Assembly: GCF_019977735.1 (NCBI RefSeq)
Contig: NZ_AP025018.1
Location: forward strand, 4,902,580-4,966,579
Source of the DNA: Calothrix sp. PCC 7716
Lineage (GTDB): Bacteria > Cyanobacteriota > Cyanobacteriia > Cyanobacteriales > Nostocaceae
Reading direction: 5' to 3'
Length of the DNA: 64,000 nucleotides
Of this stretch, positions 7,566 to 16,086 are shown in pieces. The notes under the pieces were generated by a model, which was given only the letters and a program-made list of their open reading frames with translations, was not told the origin of the DNA and searched no databases. A program made the translations under genes and the position numbers. Position 1 is the first letter of the stretch. Every line of letters starts with the position of its first letter.

Positions 7566-9257
7566 CTAGTTATTGAACAAATTCAAATCAGTTACTGCAC
7601 CAATACTGCTAGAAGAAACCAAAAAGGCATATTTTGCCAATACGCCAAATGTGGAACGGGGTGAAGGAGGTTTCCAGTTTGCACGGCGCCGAGCTAATTC
7701 TTCGTCACATATGTTTAACTGTAAGAGGCGTGCAGGTGCATCAATGGTTATACTATCGCCTTCTTCTATTAAGGCAATTGTACCTCCAACTGCAGCTTCT
7801 GGTGCAACGTGACCAACTACCATGCCGTAAGTGGCGCCAGAAAAGCGCCCATCAGTAATTAATCCGACAGTATCACCTAAGCCAGCACCGATAATTGCTG
7901 AAGTGGGAGCTAGCATTTCCCGCATACCTGGGCCACCCTTTGGCCCTTCGTAACGGATAACAAGAATATCACCTGCTTGAATTTTACCTGCCAAAATTGC
8001 ATCTAAACAGGCTTCTTCCGATTCAAACACACGTGCGGACCCAGTAATTACTGGCTTTTTTACCCCAGCTATTTTAGCGACCGCACCTTCTGTTGCTAGA
8101 TTACCTCTAAGGATGGCTAAGTGTCCTTGGGTATACATCGGGTTATTCCAGGGACGGATTACATCTTGGTTGGCGGATGGTTCTGCTGGTACATCTGCCA
8201 AGACTTCTGCAACTGTTTGACCACTGATGGTGAGACTGTCTCCGTGTATTAAATCATGCACTAATAGCATTTTCATCACTTGGGGAATGCCACCGGCTTT
8301 GTGCAAGTCTGTAGCTATATATTTACCACTGGGTTTTAAATCACATAAAACAGGGACACGGGCGCGGATAGTTTCAAAGTCATCCAGGGTTAACTCAACA
8401 TTCGCAGCGCGAGCAATTGCTAACATATGCAACACGGCATTAGTCGAACCACCTACTGCCATAATTACAGAAATAGCATTCTCTATAGATTGGCGGGTGA
8501 TAATTTGGCGGGGTAAGATTTGCTTCTTAATAGCTTCGACTAAAACAAAAGCCGATTTTTCTGTACTATCAGCTTTTTCTGCATCTTCCGCTGCCATTGT
8601 TGAGGAATAAGGCAAACTCATTCCCATTGCCTCGAAAGCTGAAGACATAGTATTAGCTGTGAACATTCCACCACACGAACCAGCACCAGGACAAGCACGG
8701 CTTTCAATTTCTAATAGTTCTTGGGAGTTAATTTTTCCAGCGCTATATTGACCAACAGCTTCAAAAGAACTAACAAGGGTTAAATCGCGTCCATCATAGT
8801 GTCCAGGTTTAATCGTGCCACCGTAAACAAAGATAGCGGGGATATTCATTCGTGCGATTGCTAACATTGCTCCTGGCATATTCTTATCACAACCGCCAAT
8901 TGCTAGCACACCATCCATACTTTGCCCAGTACAAACGGTTTCAATCGAGTCAGCAATTACTTCGCGCGACACGAGGGAATATTTCATCCCTTCAGTTCCC
9001 ATCGAAATTCCGTCGCTAATGGTAATTGTGCCAAACATTTGTGGCATCGCCCCAGCACTTTTAACGGCAACTTCTGCTTTTTGTGCCAGTTGATTTATCC
9101 CCATATTGCAGGGGGTGATAGTGCTATAGCTATTGGCAATACCGACAATAGCTTTATTGAAATCTTCCGAAGTAAAACCAACAGCACGCAGCATTGCTCT
9201 GTTCGGTGATCGCCGTACTCCTTGCGTTACAGCTTGGCTTCTCAAGTTCTCTGGCAT
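7566..9257 (-). CDS. ilvD: Dihydroxy-acid dehydratase
   Basis: A 563-residue enzyme that dehydrates 2,3-dihydroxy-3-methyl acids to 2-keto acids in valine, leucine and isoleucine synthesis. Full family length. The Fe-S cysteines stand in TPCNMGIN (near residue 50), [11 protein letters not shown] (about 122) and [11 protein letters not shown] (about 190-200). The magnesium and substrate loops, including the C-terminal GRFSGATYG, are intact. Housekeeping metabolism, unrelated to the RiPP operon on its left. It is divergent from a LysR gene at 9363, with a symmetric site between them, so regulation by that protein is plausible. Confidence 0.97.
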   Translation of the reverse strand: MPENLRSQAVTQGVRRSPNRAMLRAVGFTSEDFNKAIVGIANSYSTITPCNMGINQLAQKAEVAVKSAGAMPQMFGTITISDGISMGTEGMKYSLVSREVIADSIETVCTGQSMDGVLAIGGCDKNMPGAMLAIARMNIPAIFVYGGTIKPGHYDGRDLTLVSSFEAVGQYSAGKINSQELLEIESRACPGAGSCGGMFTANTMSSAFEAMGMSLPYSSTMAAEDAEKADSTEKSAFVLVEAIKKQILPRQIITRQSIENAISVIMAVGGSTNAVLHMLAIARAANVELTLDDFETIRARVPVLCDLKPSGKYIATDLHKAGGIPQVMKMLLVHDLIHGDSLTISGQTVAEVLADVPAEPSANQDVIRPWNNPMYTQGHLAILRGNLATEGAVAKIAGVKKPVITGSARVFESEEACLDAILAGKIQAGDILVIRYEGPKGGPGMREMLAPTSAIIGAGLGDTVGLITDGRFSGATYGMVVGHVAPEAAVGGTIALIEEGDSITIDAPARLLQLNICDEELARRRANWKPPSPRSTFGVLAKYAFLVSSSSIGAVTDLNLFNN

Positions 9258-9268
9258 AGTTACATCAT

Positions 9269-9298
9269 CCTATGACTTTCATGTATGAGTATCATAGG
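9269..9298. promoter_or_regulatory. Candidate LysR operator between ilvD and lysR-type gene
   Basis: Perfect arms CCTATGA (9269-9275) and TCATAGG (9292-9298) are separated by 16 bases in the 105-base divergent gap. This is the kind of dyad bound by LysR regulators, which usually sit next to their own gene. It starts about 11 bases upstream of the ilvD start. Confidence 0.55.
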
Positions 9299-9362
9299 TA
9301 GCAATTTTTCAGATGTCCAATATATATTTATGAATATTTGAGACTTATAAAATATCAAAACT

Positions 9363-10259
9363 ATGGAACTGCGACACCTGCGCTATTTTATTGCTGTTGC
9401 TGAGGAACTACACTTTAGTAGAGCCGCAGAGCGACTTCACATCGCTCAACCTCCCTTAAGCCAGCAAATTCAGCAGCTAGAAGCATTCCTTGGGGTAGAA
9501 CTTTTCCAACGCAAAACCAAACGACAAGTGCAGCTAACCCAAGCCGGACAAGTATTTTTGCAAGAAGCTTATCAATTGTTCGCTCAACTGGAAAAAGCAA
9601 TTGATCTGACTCAACGGACAGGTAGAGGTGAAAAAGGACAACTACAAGTAGGTTTCACCAGCTTGGTAACTTACGATTTGCTTCCTGTGATTTTGCGGCG
9701 GTTTAGAGAACAGTTTCCAGAAGTAGAGTTAGTATTGCAGGAATTAACGACAACTCAGCAAGAACAAGCGCTATTCAATCACCGTATCAATGTAGGTTTT
9801 GCCCATCCACCTTTAGAAGACAACACTCTCAATCTTGAATGCATTCAGCAAGAAGAACTAGTTTTAGCTTTGCTAGAAACTCATTCCTTAGCCAGACAAG
9901 AAAATATTTCAGTGAAATCGCTCTGGGACGAAAATTTTATTATGTTCCCCCGCCATTTAGGACCCGGACTTTACGATCAAATTCTGAGTGTTTGCCAGCA
10001 AGGAAATTTCAGCCCAAAAGTGACGATAGAAGCAATTCAAATGCAGACAATTATCGGGTTAGTGTCAGCGGGAATGGGAATGGCTATTGTACCGTCTTCT
10101 TTGCAAAATCTTCAAAGGGCTGGTGTAGTTTATCGCGCTTTCAAAGAAAAAACACCATTAGTAGAAACCGCTGTAGTGTGGCAACCAGAGGAGATGACAC
10201 CTGTTTTACGGGAGTTTTTACAAATTGTGAGAAGTGTTTCTGCGTTTGCGCACGGCTAA
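9363..10259 (+). CDS. LysR-family transcriptional regulator
   Basis: A 298-residue protein of normal family length. Residues 1-60 are the LysR winged HTH (MELRHLRYFIAVAEELHFSR; AERLHIAQPPLSQQIQQLE), followed by the linker helix. Residues about 90-295 form the two-lobed effector domain. The N-terminus resembles the CatR/CbnR/AlsR branch. It is divergent from ilvD, with a dyad in the gap at 9269-9298, so it may control ilvD, itself, or both. The effector is unknown. Confidence 0.93.
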   Translation: MELRHLRYFIAVAEELHFSRAAERLHIAQPPLSQQIQQLEAFLGVELFQRKTKRQVQLTQAGQVFLQEAYQLFAQLEKAIDLTQRTGRGEKGQLQVGFTSLVTYDLLPVILRRFREQFPEVELVLQELTTTQQEQALFNHRINVGFAHPPLEDNTLNLECIQQEELVLALLETHSLARQENISVKSLWDENFIMFPRHLGPGLYDQILSVCQQGNFSPKVTIEAIQMQTIIGLVSAGMGMAIVPSSLQNLQRAGVVYRAFKEKTPLVETAVVWQPEEMTPVLREFLQIVRSVSAFAHG

Positions 10260-10276
10260 TTCAGTCTTATTTATTT

Positions 10277-10343
10277 TCACTCTTTTTTCATAGCTCTGTA
10301 AGCTTTCGGCGCCACACCTGTGAGTTGCCGAAATTGTTTACTT
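10277..10343 (-). pseudogene. C-terminal remnant of an AraC-family regulator
   Basis: Read leftward, this stretch encodes LSKQFRQLTGVAPKAYR followed by AMKKE and a stop. That is the end of the second HTH of AraC/XylS regulators. No coding frame continues upstream: the homology stops exactly where the repeat AGGGACTTCC begins at 10344. A GGCGCC in the fragment marks it as native sequence. The rest of the gene is gone, so this is a relic at a rearrangement point. Confidence 0.7.
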
Positions 10344-10420
10344 AGGGACTTCCAAATAAAAAAATCTCCAATATCTTCTTGTGGAATGGGCATCCTGCCC
10401 GTTCATCAGGAGACCGCCAA
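10344..10420 (+). repeat. AGGGACTTCC-type repeat, copy 1 (left part)
   Basis: It begins AGGGACTTCCAAATAAAAAAA and continues with a G/C-rich palindromic part (GGGCATCCTGCCC). Copies at 18591 and 60233 share the AGGGACTTCCA end. This one directly abuts the AraC fragment and has no recognisable right end, so the element is incomplete. Confidence 0.5.
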
Positions 10421-11023
10421 TTAGACAAGCGCGAAATTGGAAAATTAAACCTGCTGCGGGGACAAGGGAACCTGTTAACTGTGATTAAACGGCATCTTTA
10501 ATACTGCGGATATTTCCGGCGCCTGTTTGATAAATACTTAAGTGTTTAAATATTTAGTAAAATAATAGGCGCCACCAACTTTCCGCAGCATTATCCAATC
10601 GCTTCATAATTAAACGATGCGTAAAGTATTGTTTAATTGACTATTGATTTAAAATGCTGGGTTCTATCGTATATAGCGTGCTAAATTTTAATTAAAATCT
10701 ATAAATACGCTTTATTTATATGGCTTACAGACGCTTCTAGTTTGAATTTTGGACAAAAACACCGTTCTGAAGGTAATAATGGCTGTAATATAAGCAGAAC
10801 AAGGCTTTTAAGCTTATTTTACCACTAAATTAGCACGCTAAGTACGCAAGAGCCGTAAGTTTGAGCTTAACTTGACACTAATAGCAAGACACCTATCCTA
10901 CGGGATAATTTATTCTTGAACTACTCTTAACGACCTAATCCTTGTGCCCTTATCACAATCTCGCACAGAAGCATCAGCCCTAAGTTCAATAACACTGCCG
11001 ACGAAGCTACCTCTTCCGATAGA
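10421..11023. other. Non-coding debris left of the island
   Basis: No intact gene. Two GGCGCC sites (about 10518 and 10568) show that the left part is native. Short protein-like stretches can be read, for example minus-strand LDNAAESWWRLL near 10570-10610, but none is identifiable. Right of about 10860 the sequence changes toward the composition of the following island. The island edge should lie between about 10620 and 11023. Confidence 0.4.
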
Positions 11024-11056
11024 TGTCACTTAGTGTCAAATTGACATTTAATGACA
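11024..11056. promoter_or_regulatory. Symmetric four-half-site operator ahead of tetR-type gene
   Basis: TGTCA (11024-11028), TGTCA (11034-11038), TGACA (11042-11046) and TGACA (11052-11056) are perfectly symmetric about base 11040. The spacings are 5, 3 and 5 bases. The inner pair extends to TGTCAA/TTGACA, and TTGACA is also a -35 consensus. It ends about 22 bases before the TetR start. Two TetR dimers could bind here, giving autorepression. Confidence 0.65.
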
Positions 11057-11078
11057 AGTATTCAAAAGTAAAACGGCT

Positions 11079-11747
11079 ATGAGGAGTGATGGTGACAGCA
11101 ACACGATGAACGATCTCAAATCAGGGGCAATGCGTGAGAAGCGGTACCAGCGGATACGTCTGGAAATTTCGCGGGAGGCAGCGCGTTTGTTTTGGGAACA
11201 GGGTGTCGCTGCCACGAGTGGTGAGCAAATTGCAAATGCGGTAGGAATCTCAGTGCGTACTCTCTGGCGGTACTTCCGTAACAAGGAAAGCTGTGTTGAG
11301 CCTCTCTTCGCGCAGGATGTTGAGGAGTGTGTGGAGGTGTTGCGCCGTTGGCCTCGAGAGGTTTCCCTAGAAGATCACCTAGTCGAGTGGGCAACGAATC
11401 GCCCCAAGAATCCCGATCAGCAGTCCTACGACGATGCCGTGATCAAGATGACCGTGCTAGCTAAAAAAGAGCCGGATTTGCGCGCGGCTTGGCTAATGAC
11501 CCACGATCGAATAGAGCGCGAGCTGGCTGAGATCATCGCGGATCGCCTGCGCCGTCCGGCTGACGATATCGAGGTGCGGTTGCACGCGGCAACTGCCACC
11601 GCAGTCTTGCGCGTCATTAGTGAAGATGTCAGTGCCGCCCTAATGACGGGAGCTGATGGCGCCTCTATCGGCAACCCGATCAAGCACATAGCCTACGCCG
11701 TGCGTGTAGCCACTGGTGGAACCGTCGGCGACCCGGTCGATCCCTGA
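11079..11747 (+). CDS. TetR-family transcriptional regulator
   Basis: 222 residues from ATG 11079; an in-frame ATG at 11106 (MNDLKSG) is an alternative start. Residues about 20-65 form the TetR HTH (ISREAARLFWEQGVAATSGE and GISVRTLWRYFRNKESC), followed by an all-helical ligand domain. The GC content and codon use are far higher than in flanking genes and resemble actinobacterial sequence, suggesting transfer. A symmetric four-half-site operator stands just upstream. It probably represses the membrane-protein genes that follow. Confidence 0.9.
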   Translation: MRSDGDSNTMNDLKSGAMREKRYQRIRLEISREAARLFWEQGVAATSGEQIANAVGISVRTLWRYFRNKESCVEPLFAQDVEECVEVLRRWPREVSLEDHLVEWATNRPKNPDQQSYDDAVIKMTVLAKKEPDLRAAWLMTHDRIERELAEIIADRLRRPADDIEVRLHAATATAVLRVISEDVSAALMTGADGASIGNPIKHIAYAVRVATGGTVGDPVDP

Positions 11748-11902
11748 AAACAATAGCAAAGGCAACTAGCAACCCGATCGCCTACAAGGTGTTCAAACGC
11801 GACGGGGCATCCGAACCCGTTTCCCAGAGAGATCGGACTGGTCATTGGTGATCTCGTCAGTTCGTAAAACCATCAGCAAATGGATCAAAGGAGTTGATCA
11901 TC

Positions 11903-12634
11903 ATGTCTAAAGTACCTTCTAACTACCCGCAGCAGCCAGGGAATTCCTTGGAGCGGTCTACACCTAACAAGCCCTCCCGTCCGGGCTGGCTCGAAATCAT
12001 TGTCGGTCTTGTTGTCTATTTGATCGTTGGGTTCGTCGGTGTCTCGCAGGTCAAGCGACTTGGTCTTGACCCCGCAGTCCAAGGACTGATTTTGAGTGCG
12101 TGGACGGGTGTCGCCACGCTAATTGCTTTCGCGGTGGCGGCGCGGCTGCGGATTCGTTCCCTGAGCGCCTTCGGTGTGCGGCGCACCTCTGTTCGCTGGC
12201 TCCTGATCGGGGTTGGAGTCGGAGTGGTTGCCTTCGTGCTCAAGACTCTGGCGATCCTGGCATGGATCAAGGTCACCGGGGATACGAACAATGTCCAGGA
12301 TGTTTATGTAGAGGGTGTTCGCGGTAGGTTACCGTTTCTGGTTTTAAGCCTGGTGTTCCTCACCGTCTTCTCACCCTTCGGCGAAGAACTGCTTTACCGT
12401 GGCATCGTCACTAATGGGCTACTGCGCTACGGTTCGTTCGTTAGTGTCGTCGGCAGCACCGTGATCTTCGCCCTCATGCATGGGATCAACACCGTCTTCC
12501 CCGCAGCCGTGGTGGCGGGTCTCGCCACCGCCGAGATCTTCCGCCGCAGTGGATCGATCTGGCCCGGTCTTGTGGTTCACTTCGTTTTCAACCTGCCCTC
12601 GTTCCTGATCATGATATTTGTTGGCACGGGCTGA
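11903..12634 (+). CDS. CPBP-family membrane metalloprotease, actinobacterial-like
   Basis: 243 residues from ATG 11903, with AAAGGAG nine bases upstream; a TTG three codons earlier is less likely. A Pro-rich N-terminus precedes about seven membrane helices. CPBP (CAAX/bacteriocin-processing) motifs are present: GEELLYRG near residue 160 and FALMHGIN near 188-195, giving the Glu and His metal and catalytic residues. Family members include prenyl-protein proteases and bacteriocin self-immunity proteins. High GC and no HIP1 or GGCGCC in the gene suggest a source different from both the host and the next genes. Function here is unknown. Confidence 0.88.
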   Translation: MSKVPSNYPQQPGNSLERSTPNKPSRPGWLEIIVGLVVYLIVGFVGVSQVKRLGLDPAVQGLILSAWTGVATLIAFAVAARLRIRSLSAFGVRRTSVRWLLIGVGVGVVAFVLKTLAILAWIKVTGDTNNVQDVYVEGVRGRLPFLVLSLVFLTVFSPFGEELLYRGIVTNGLLRYGSFVSVVGSTVIFALMHGINTVFPAAVVAGLATAEIFRRSGSIWPGLVVHFVFNLPSFLIMIFVGTG

Positions 12635-12662
12635 TAGGACAGATTATCTGGAGATTAAACCA

Positions 12663-13454
12663 ATGGCAATTCTAAAACAATTCGGCATTTTATTTGTATT
12701 GGGCAGTGTGGGAATTGTGATGCTCATGATCGCATCTATTCCTTCAATCGAGCAACAGTTAGCGAAACTGTCTCCAGAAGCACTGGCAAAAGTGCCGCCA
12801 CTCTGGGTTTTAATGCTTCTGCAAGGACTACAGTATTCAATACTATTGGCAATCAGCATTCTGGTCGGAATTGGTTGTGCCTATCGTGTTGGATTACGCT
12901 CCCATTTGATTGATCATTGGGTGTTTCACATCGCTAAGTCTCCATCTTTTGCTGTTGAGATGAAGTGGAGTTTGGGTGTCGGTGCAGCGACGATGATCGT
13001 TGTCTTGTTGCTCGATCGGTTCATGCAACCTGCTCTACCTGAAGCGCTACAGGCAGCTAATAGTCCAGAGCCAAGTGGGTTGAGGTTGCTCACAGCACTG
13101 TTCTATGGCGGCATAACTGAGGAAATTTTGCTGCGCTGGGGGTTAATGTCGCTGCTTGTTTGGATCGCGTGGAAAGGGCTAAAACAAGGCGTTACATTGC
13201 CAAGTCAAGGGATTTACCAGGGTGCGATCGTTCTAGCTGCGTTGGTATTTGGACTACTACACCTGCCAGCAACTGCCGCGATCGTTCCCCTCACTCCAGT
13301 TGTGATTATTCGAGCGTTGTTACTGAATGGGATTGCTGGCATTGCTTTTGGTTGGCTCTTTTGGCAATACTCGCTTGAGGCTGCGATGTTATCCCATGCC
13401 AGCTTTCATGCCTTTTCCTTTGCTCTTAGCCTTTTGCTGGCAAGATTTGTCTAA
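12663..13454 (+). CDS. Second CPBP-family membrane metalloprotease
   Basis: 263 residues from ATG 12663 (GGAG upstream). Multi-pass membrane protein with GGITEEILLRWG near residue 150 and FGLLHLPATA near 195, the CPBP Glu-Glu and His motifs, then a C-terminal SHASFHAFSF. It is not a recent copy of the preceding CPBP gene, since sequence and base composition differ. Lower GC than its left neighbour indicates that a different source segment starts here. Gap of 28 bases to the upstream gene; probably one transcript. Confidence 0.88.
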   Translation: MAILKQFGILFVLGSVGIVMLMIASIPSIEQQLAKLSPEALAKVPPLWVLMLLQGLQYSILLAISILVGIGCAYRVGLRSHLIDHWVFHIAKSPSFAVEMKWSLGVGAATMIVVLLLDRFMQPALPEALQAANSPEPSGLRLLTALFYGGITEEILLRWGLMSLLVWIAWKGLKQGVTLPSQGIYQGAIVLAALVFGLLHLPATAAIVPLTPVVIIRALLLNGIAGIAFGWLFWQYSLEAAMLSHASFHAFSFALSLLLARFV

Positions 13455-13507
13455 GCTTTTTGCTGGCAAGCATCACTGTATCCATCACCAAATATCGGAG
13501 CTAAAAC

Positions 13508-14203
13508 ATGTCACGCAAAACGATCGCCACCAAAGACCAGTCTCCACAACGACCACTTACTCCCAGTGCCAAACCCCCGCTTCGGCGGTTTCTTCGCAAA
13601 CCCTTTCAGATCATTCGCACTAATTTTCGCGCCTACCTCACTATCAACGCCATTGTGTATGGCTTAGTCATCACCGGGTTGGTAGTGGCAATGGTCTTCC
13701 CCAACCTGAGCGCAACTCAGGCAGCCATCCTGGAAGACAACGGAACGGCGGATCTTGTGCGATCGCTATTCAATAACCCCTGGCTGTTCTCGCTGACTAT
13801 CCTGGGAGTCAACCTCACGACTGGCGCGCTGTGGATCGTACTCCCTTCGCTGATCGTTCCCTTTGCTGGCATCGCCATGTTTGCATATAAGACGTTCACT
13901 CTCGGTTTAGCGATGGCTCCGACTACCAAGATTATGGCGGTGGCACTGATCCCGCACTCGCTGACAATACTCATCGAACTCCAAGCTTACGCCCTCTTGA
14001 TGTTTGGCGCATACATCCTGGGTCGGTCTTGGGTTCGCCCCGCCACCATCGGGACTCGGAACCATCGTCAGGGTTACGTCCGTGGGCTGCAACAGCTTGG
14101 TTGGCTGAGTCTGTCCACGCTCCCACTGTTCATCGTCGGTGCGATCTGGGAGGCGTTCTCGCTCCGCTACCTGGTTCCTCCGCTGACCCAATGGTTGTTG
14201 TAG
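13508..14203 (+). CDS. SpoIIM/DUF95-like membrane protein
   Basis: 231 residues. A basic N-terminal tail (1-40) is followed by about five membrane helices. The segment ALIPHSLTILIELQAYALL and the later GAIWEAFSL match the PHG...E and EAF signatures of the SpoIIM/DUF95 family. Its role outside spore formers is unknown. A HIP1 octamer (GCGATCGC at 13759-13766) lies inside the gene, pointing to a HIP1-bearing cyanobacterial source, unlike the rest of the window. It follows the CPBP gene by 53 bases. Confidence 0.7.
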   Translation: MSRKTIATKDQSPQRPLTPSAKPPLRRFLRKPFQIIRTNFRAYLTINAIVYGLVITGLVVAMVFPNLSATQAAILEDNGTADLVRSLFNNPWLFSLTILGVNLTTGALWIVLPSLIVPFAGIAMFAYKTFTLGLAMAPTTKIMAVALIPHSLTILIELQAYALLMFGAYILGRSWVRPATIGTRNHRQGYVRGLQQLGWLSLSTLPLFIVGAIWEAFSLRYLVPPLTQWLL

Positions 14204-14274
14204 CGCTAAACAAACCAAATCATTATGGTTTCTTGGATCGATTGACATCTCTGCAATTTTAGATGGTGAATTAA

Positions 14275-14562
14275 ATGATTAAGTACAAAGATTTTGCACC
14301 TCGAATTACTGAACGGGGACCCTTCGGCGGACCTTCCGAGTATGAATCCTTCTCTGAGGTTGTGAGTGCTGTAAATCAGTGGATCGAAAGTGGAACGATA
14401 CAGGTAATCAATGTTGAAACTGTTGTTTTACCCGATCGGATTGAAGGCACAAGTGATGATGTTTACGGATTGACGATCAGTAATAGTTTCCACCCAGTAA
14501 TGATCAGTCAAGGATTGACTATCAATTGCTTTCAATGTGTCCGTGTCTGGTACAGAGAATAA
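14275..14562 (+). CDS. Hypothetical 95-residue soluble protein
   Basis: Not recognised. A soluble, mixed alpha/beta-looking protein without membrane segments. It starts MIKYKDFAPRITERGPFGG and has a Val-rich centre (IQVINVETVVLPDRIEG) and two Cys near the C-terminus (INCFQCVRVW). The ribosome site is weak. It lies in the island between the SpoIIM-like gene and a small membrane protein, in the same direction, 18 bases before the latter. Confidence 0.6.
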   Translation: MIKYKDFAPRITERGPFGGPSEYESFSEVVSAVNQWIESGTIQVINVETVVLPDRIEGTSDDVYGLTISNSFHPVMISQGLTINCFQCVRVWYRE

Positions 14563-14580
14563 GCTCGATTGGAGAAAGCA

Positions 14581-14958
14581 ATGAAACGATTTACCTTGTT
14601 TACTTTCCTGTATCTCGCGCTGGGAGTTTGTCTGACGGCGATCGCGTTTGGATACCCAAACCTGCCTTCGGGTCTTCAAATCAGCCTGTTCGCTAGTGCA
14701 GGAGCATCCTACCTTGTTTGTCTCTTCAGTACCTTCCCATTTTGGCGGGAGGCGACGCTACGCTCCTATCGCAGACGGAATTCATTGGTCATCGTACCCT
14801 GGTTGGTGATTGGAGTGAACATTATTGTGGCGATCTGGGAGCTTCAGAGTCAGAACTGGACAATGGAAGCCATTTTACAAGCGTTTTCGCGGCTATTAGT
14901 CGTCTTAATATTTGTAGAAATGGTTGTGATTACATGGCGAGTGAATCCTGAAAATTAG
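14581..14958 (+). CDS. Four-helix small membrane protein, copy 1
   Basis: 125 residues from ATG 14581 (GGAG upstream). Four membrane helices: MKRFTLFTFLYLALGVCLTA, a second near 40-60, a third near 75-95 (IVPWLVIGVNIIVAIWEL) and a fourth at the C-terminus. Function unknown. It is clearly homologous to the protein at 15355-15726, so the two are tandem copies flanking a truncated gene. A HIP1 octamer lies at 14638-14645. Confidence 0.75.
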   Translation: MKRFTLFTFLYLALGVCLTAIAFGYPNLPSGLQISLFASAGASYLVCLFSTFPFWREATLRSYRRRNSLVIVPWLVIGVNIIVAIWELQSQNWTMEAILQAFSRLLVVLIFVEMVVITWRVNPEN

Positions 14959-15081
14959 GGATGACAACCTGCCAATTCCTGAATCGATCGATTCATAGTT
15001 CTGTTGATAAAAACCGCTTTCACAGGGGTTGAGCCGAATAGTACAGATATAGAGTTGCACTTCAACTCTGGGGTGAGCATT

Positions 15082-15345
15082 ATGGTGCAGCATGAATGGC
15101 AAGATGAAACACGACAGTTGGCGATCGCGCCTCGCCTGCCGCTCTGGTGGACATTGGCTACTACAATTGCGGGGGCGATCGTCGGAGCACTGGAAGCGTC
15201 AGGATTTCAGCTTGTAGCAACCATATTTTTTACAGGTTTATTGATTGGCGCAGCCCAATGGCTCGTTTTGCGCCAGTACATTCCTAAAGCCTTTTGGTGG
15301 ATAGTGGTTACTAGATCAGCATTCAAGGTACCCTTACTTTACTAA
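15082..15345 (+). pseudogene. Truncated membrane protein between two duplicate genes
   Basis: 88 residues from ATG 15082 (MVQHEWQDETRQ). Two membrane helices end in GAAQWLVLRQYIPKAFWW, the start of a larger cyanobacterial membrane-protein family with repeated helical units. The frame then breaks off (VTRSAFKVPLLY, stop), nine bases before the second small membrane gene. Upstream codons in the same frame exist but look unnatural. Likely a 5' fragment cut by the duplication that placed copy 2 downstream. HIP1 at 15121-15128. Confidence 0.6.
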
Positions 15346-15354
15346 GGAGGACAA

Positions 15355-15726
15355 ATGAAACGATTTACTTGGTTTAGTTTTCTATATCTCGCGCTGGGAG
15401 TTTGTCTAACAGCGATCGCACTCACGTACCCAAACCTGCCTTCGGGTCTTCAAACCGGCCTGTTCGTCAGTGCAGGAATGTCCTACATCGCTTGTATCTT
15501 CAGCCCATCTTGGCGGGAGCCGACGATCCGCTTCTATCGCAGCCGCAATTCACCGATCATTCTACCCTGGTTGGGGATTGGATTCTATATTATTCGGATG
15601 ATCTGGGAGGTTCAAAGTCAGAACTGGACGATGGAAGCCATTTTACGAGCGTCTTCGTGGCTAATAGTTGTCTTACTGTTTGCAGAAATCATTGTGATTA
15701 CATGGCAAGTGAATTCTGAACATTAA
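15355..15726 (+). CDS. Four-helix small membrane protein, copy 2
   Basis: 123 residues with AAGGAGG just upstream of ATG 15355. Same four-helix plan as the gene at 14581-14958, with shared stretches such as FLYLALGVCLTAIA, YPNLPSGLQ and QSQNWTMEAIL. The main change is a shorter second loop. The DNA is also visibly similar, including the HIP1 octamer at 15412-15419 aligned with that of copy 1. Function unknown. Confidence 0.78.
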   Translation: MKRFTWFSFLYLALGVCLTAIALTYPNLPSGLQTGLFVSAGMSYIACIFSPSWREPTIRFYRSRNSPIILPWLGIGFYIIRMIWEVQSQNWTMEAILRASSWLIVVLLFAEIIVITWQVNSEH

Positions 15727-15852
15727 TGCCTGAATTAACAATACCTTCGCGGCTATTTCTGAGTCCGAACATAATATAAACGCTTGTAGAATTAAAATTT
15801 TTTCGTACTAAGATAAACAAGCGCTATAATTTCCGGACTAGTTAAAAACTCC

Positions 15853-15878
15853 GTCCCGTTATTTCACACCGGGTTTTT
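15853..15878 (+). terminator. Probable terminator in the 15727-16086 gap
   Basis: CCCG and CCGGG arms around ATTTCACA are followed by GTTTTTAG, with AAAAAC on the left. It lies about 130 bases after the small membrane gene. Another weak inverted repeat (AACGCTTGT/ACAAGCGCT, about 15779-15827) precedes it. The rest of this 360-base gap shows nothing else recognisable. Confidence 0.45.
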
Positions 15879-16086
15879 AGATTAAAAACCTTGATGCATA
15901 TGGACTCTAGGGTTAACGACTAGCAGACAAGTTCAATATTTTTTTTGACTGGAAACGTTGACGGCAAAAGCATTTTTGCCAATCATATTTTTGGTGAAGG
16001 AATTGCACCATAAGAATTTGATAAACTCTTACGATCTTTTAACCTGCCTAGTTGCGGTCAAGCATTTTGTTATGTAAGTAAGTGAC

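Noticed and set aside
10420-10505. Protein-like reading GDRQLDKREIGKLNLLRGQG ending at a stop near 10500
   Set aside because: Could be a gene remnant, but it is too short and matches no family I can name.
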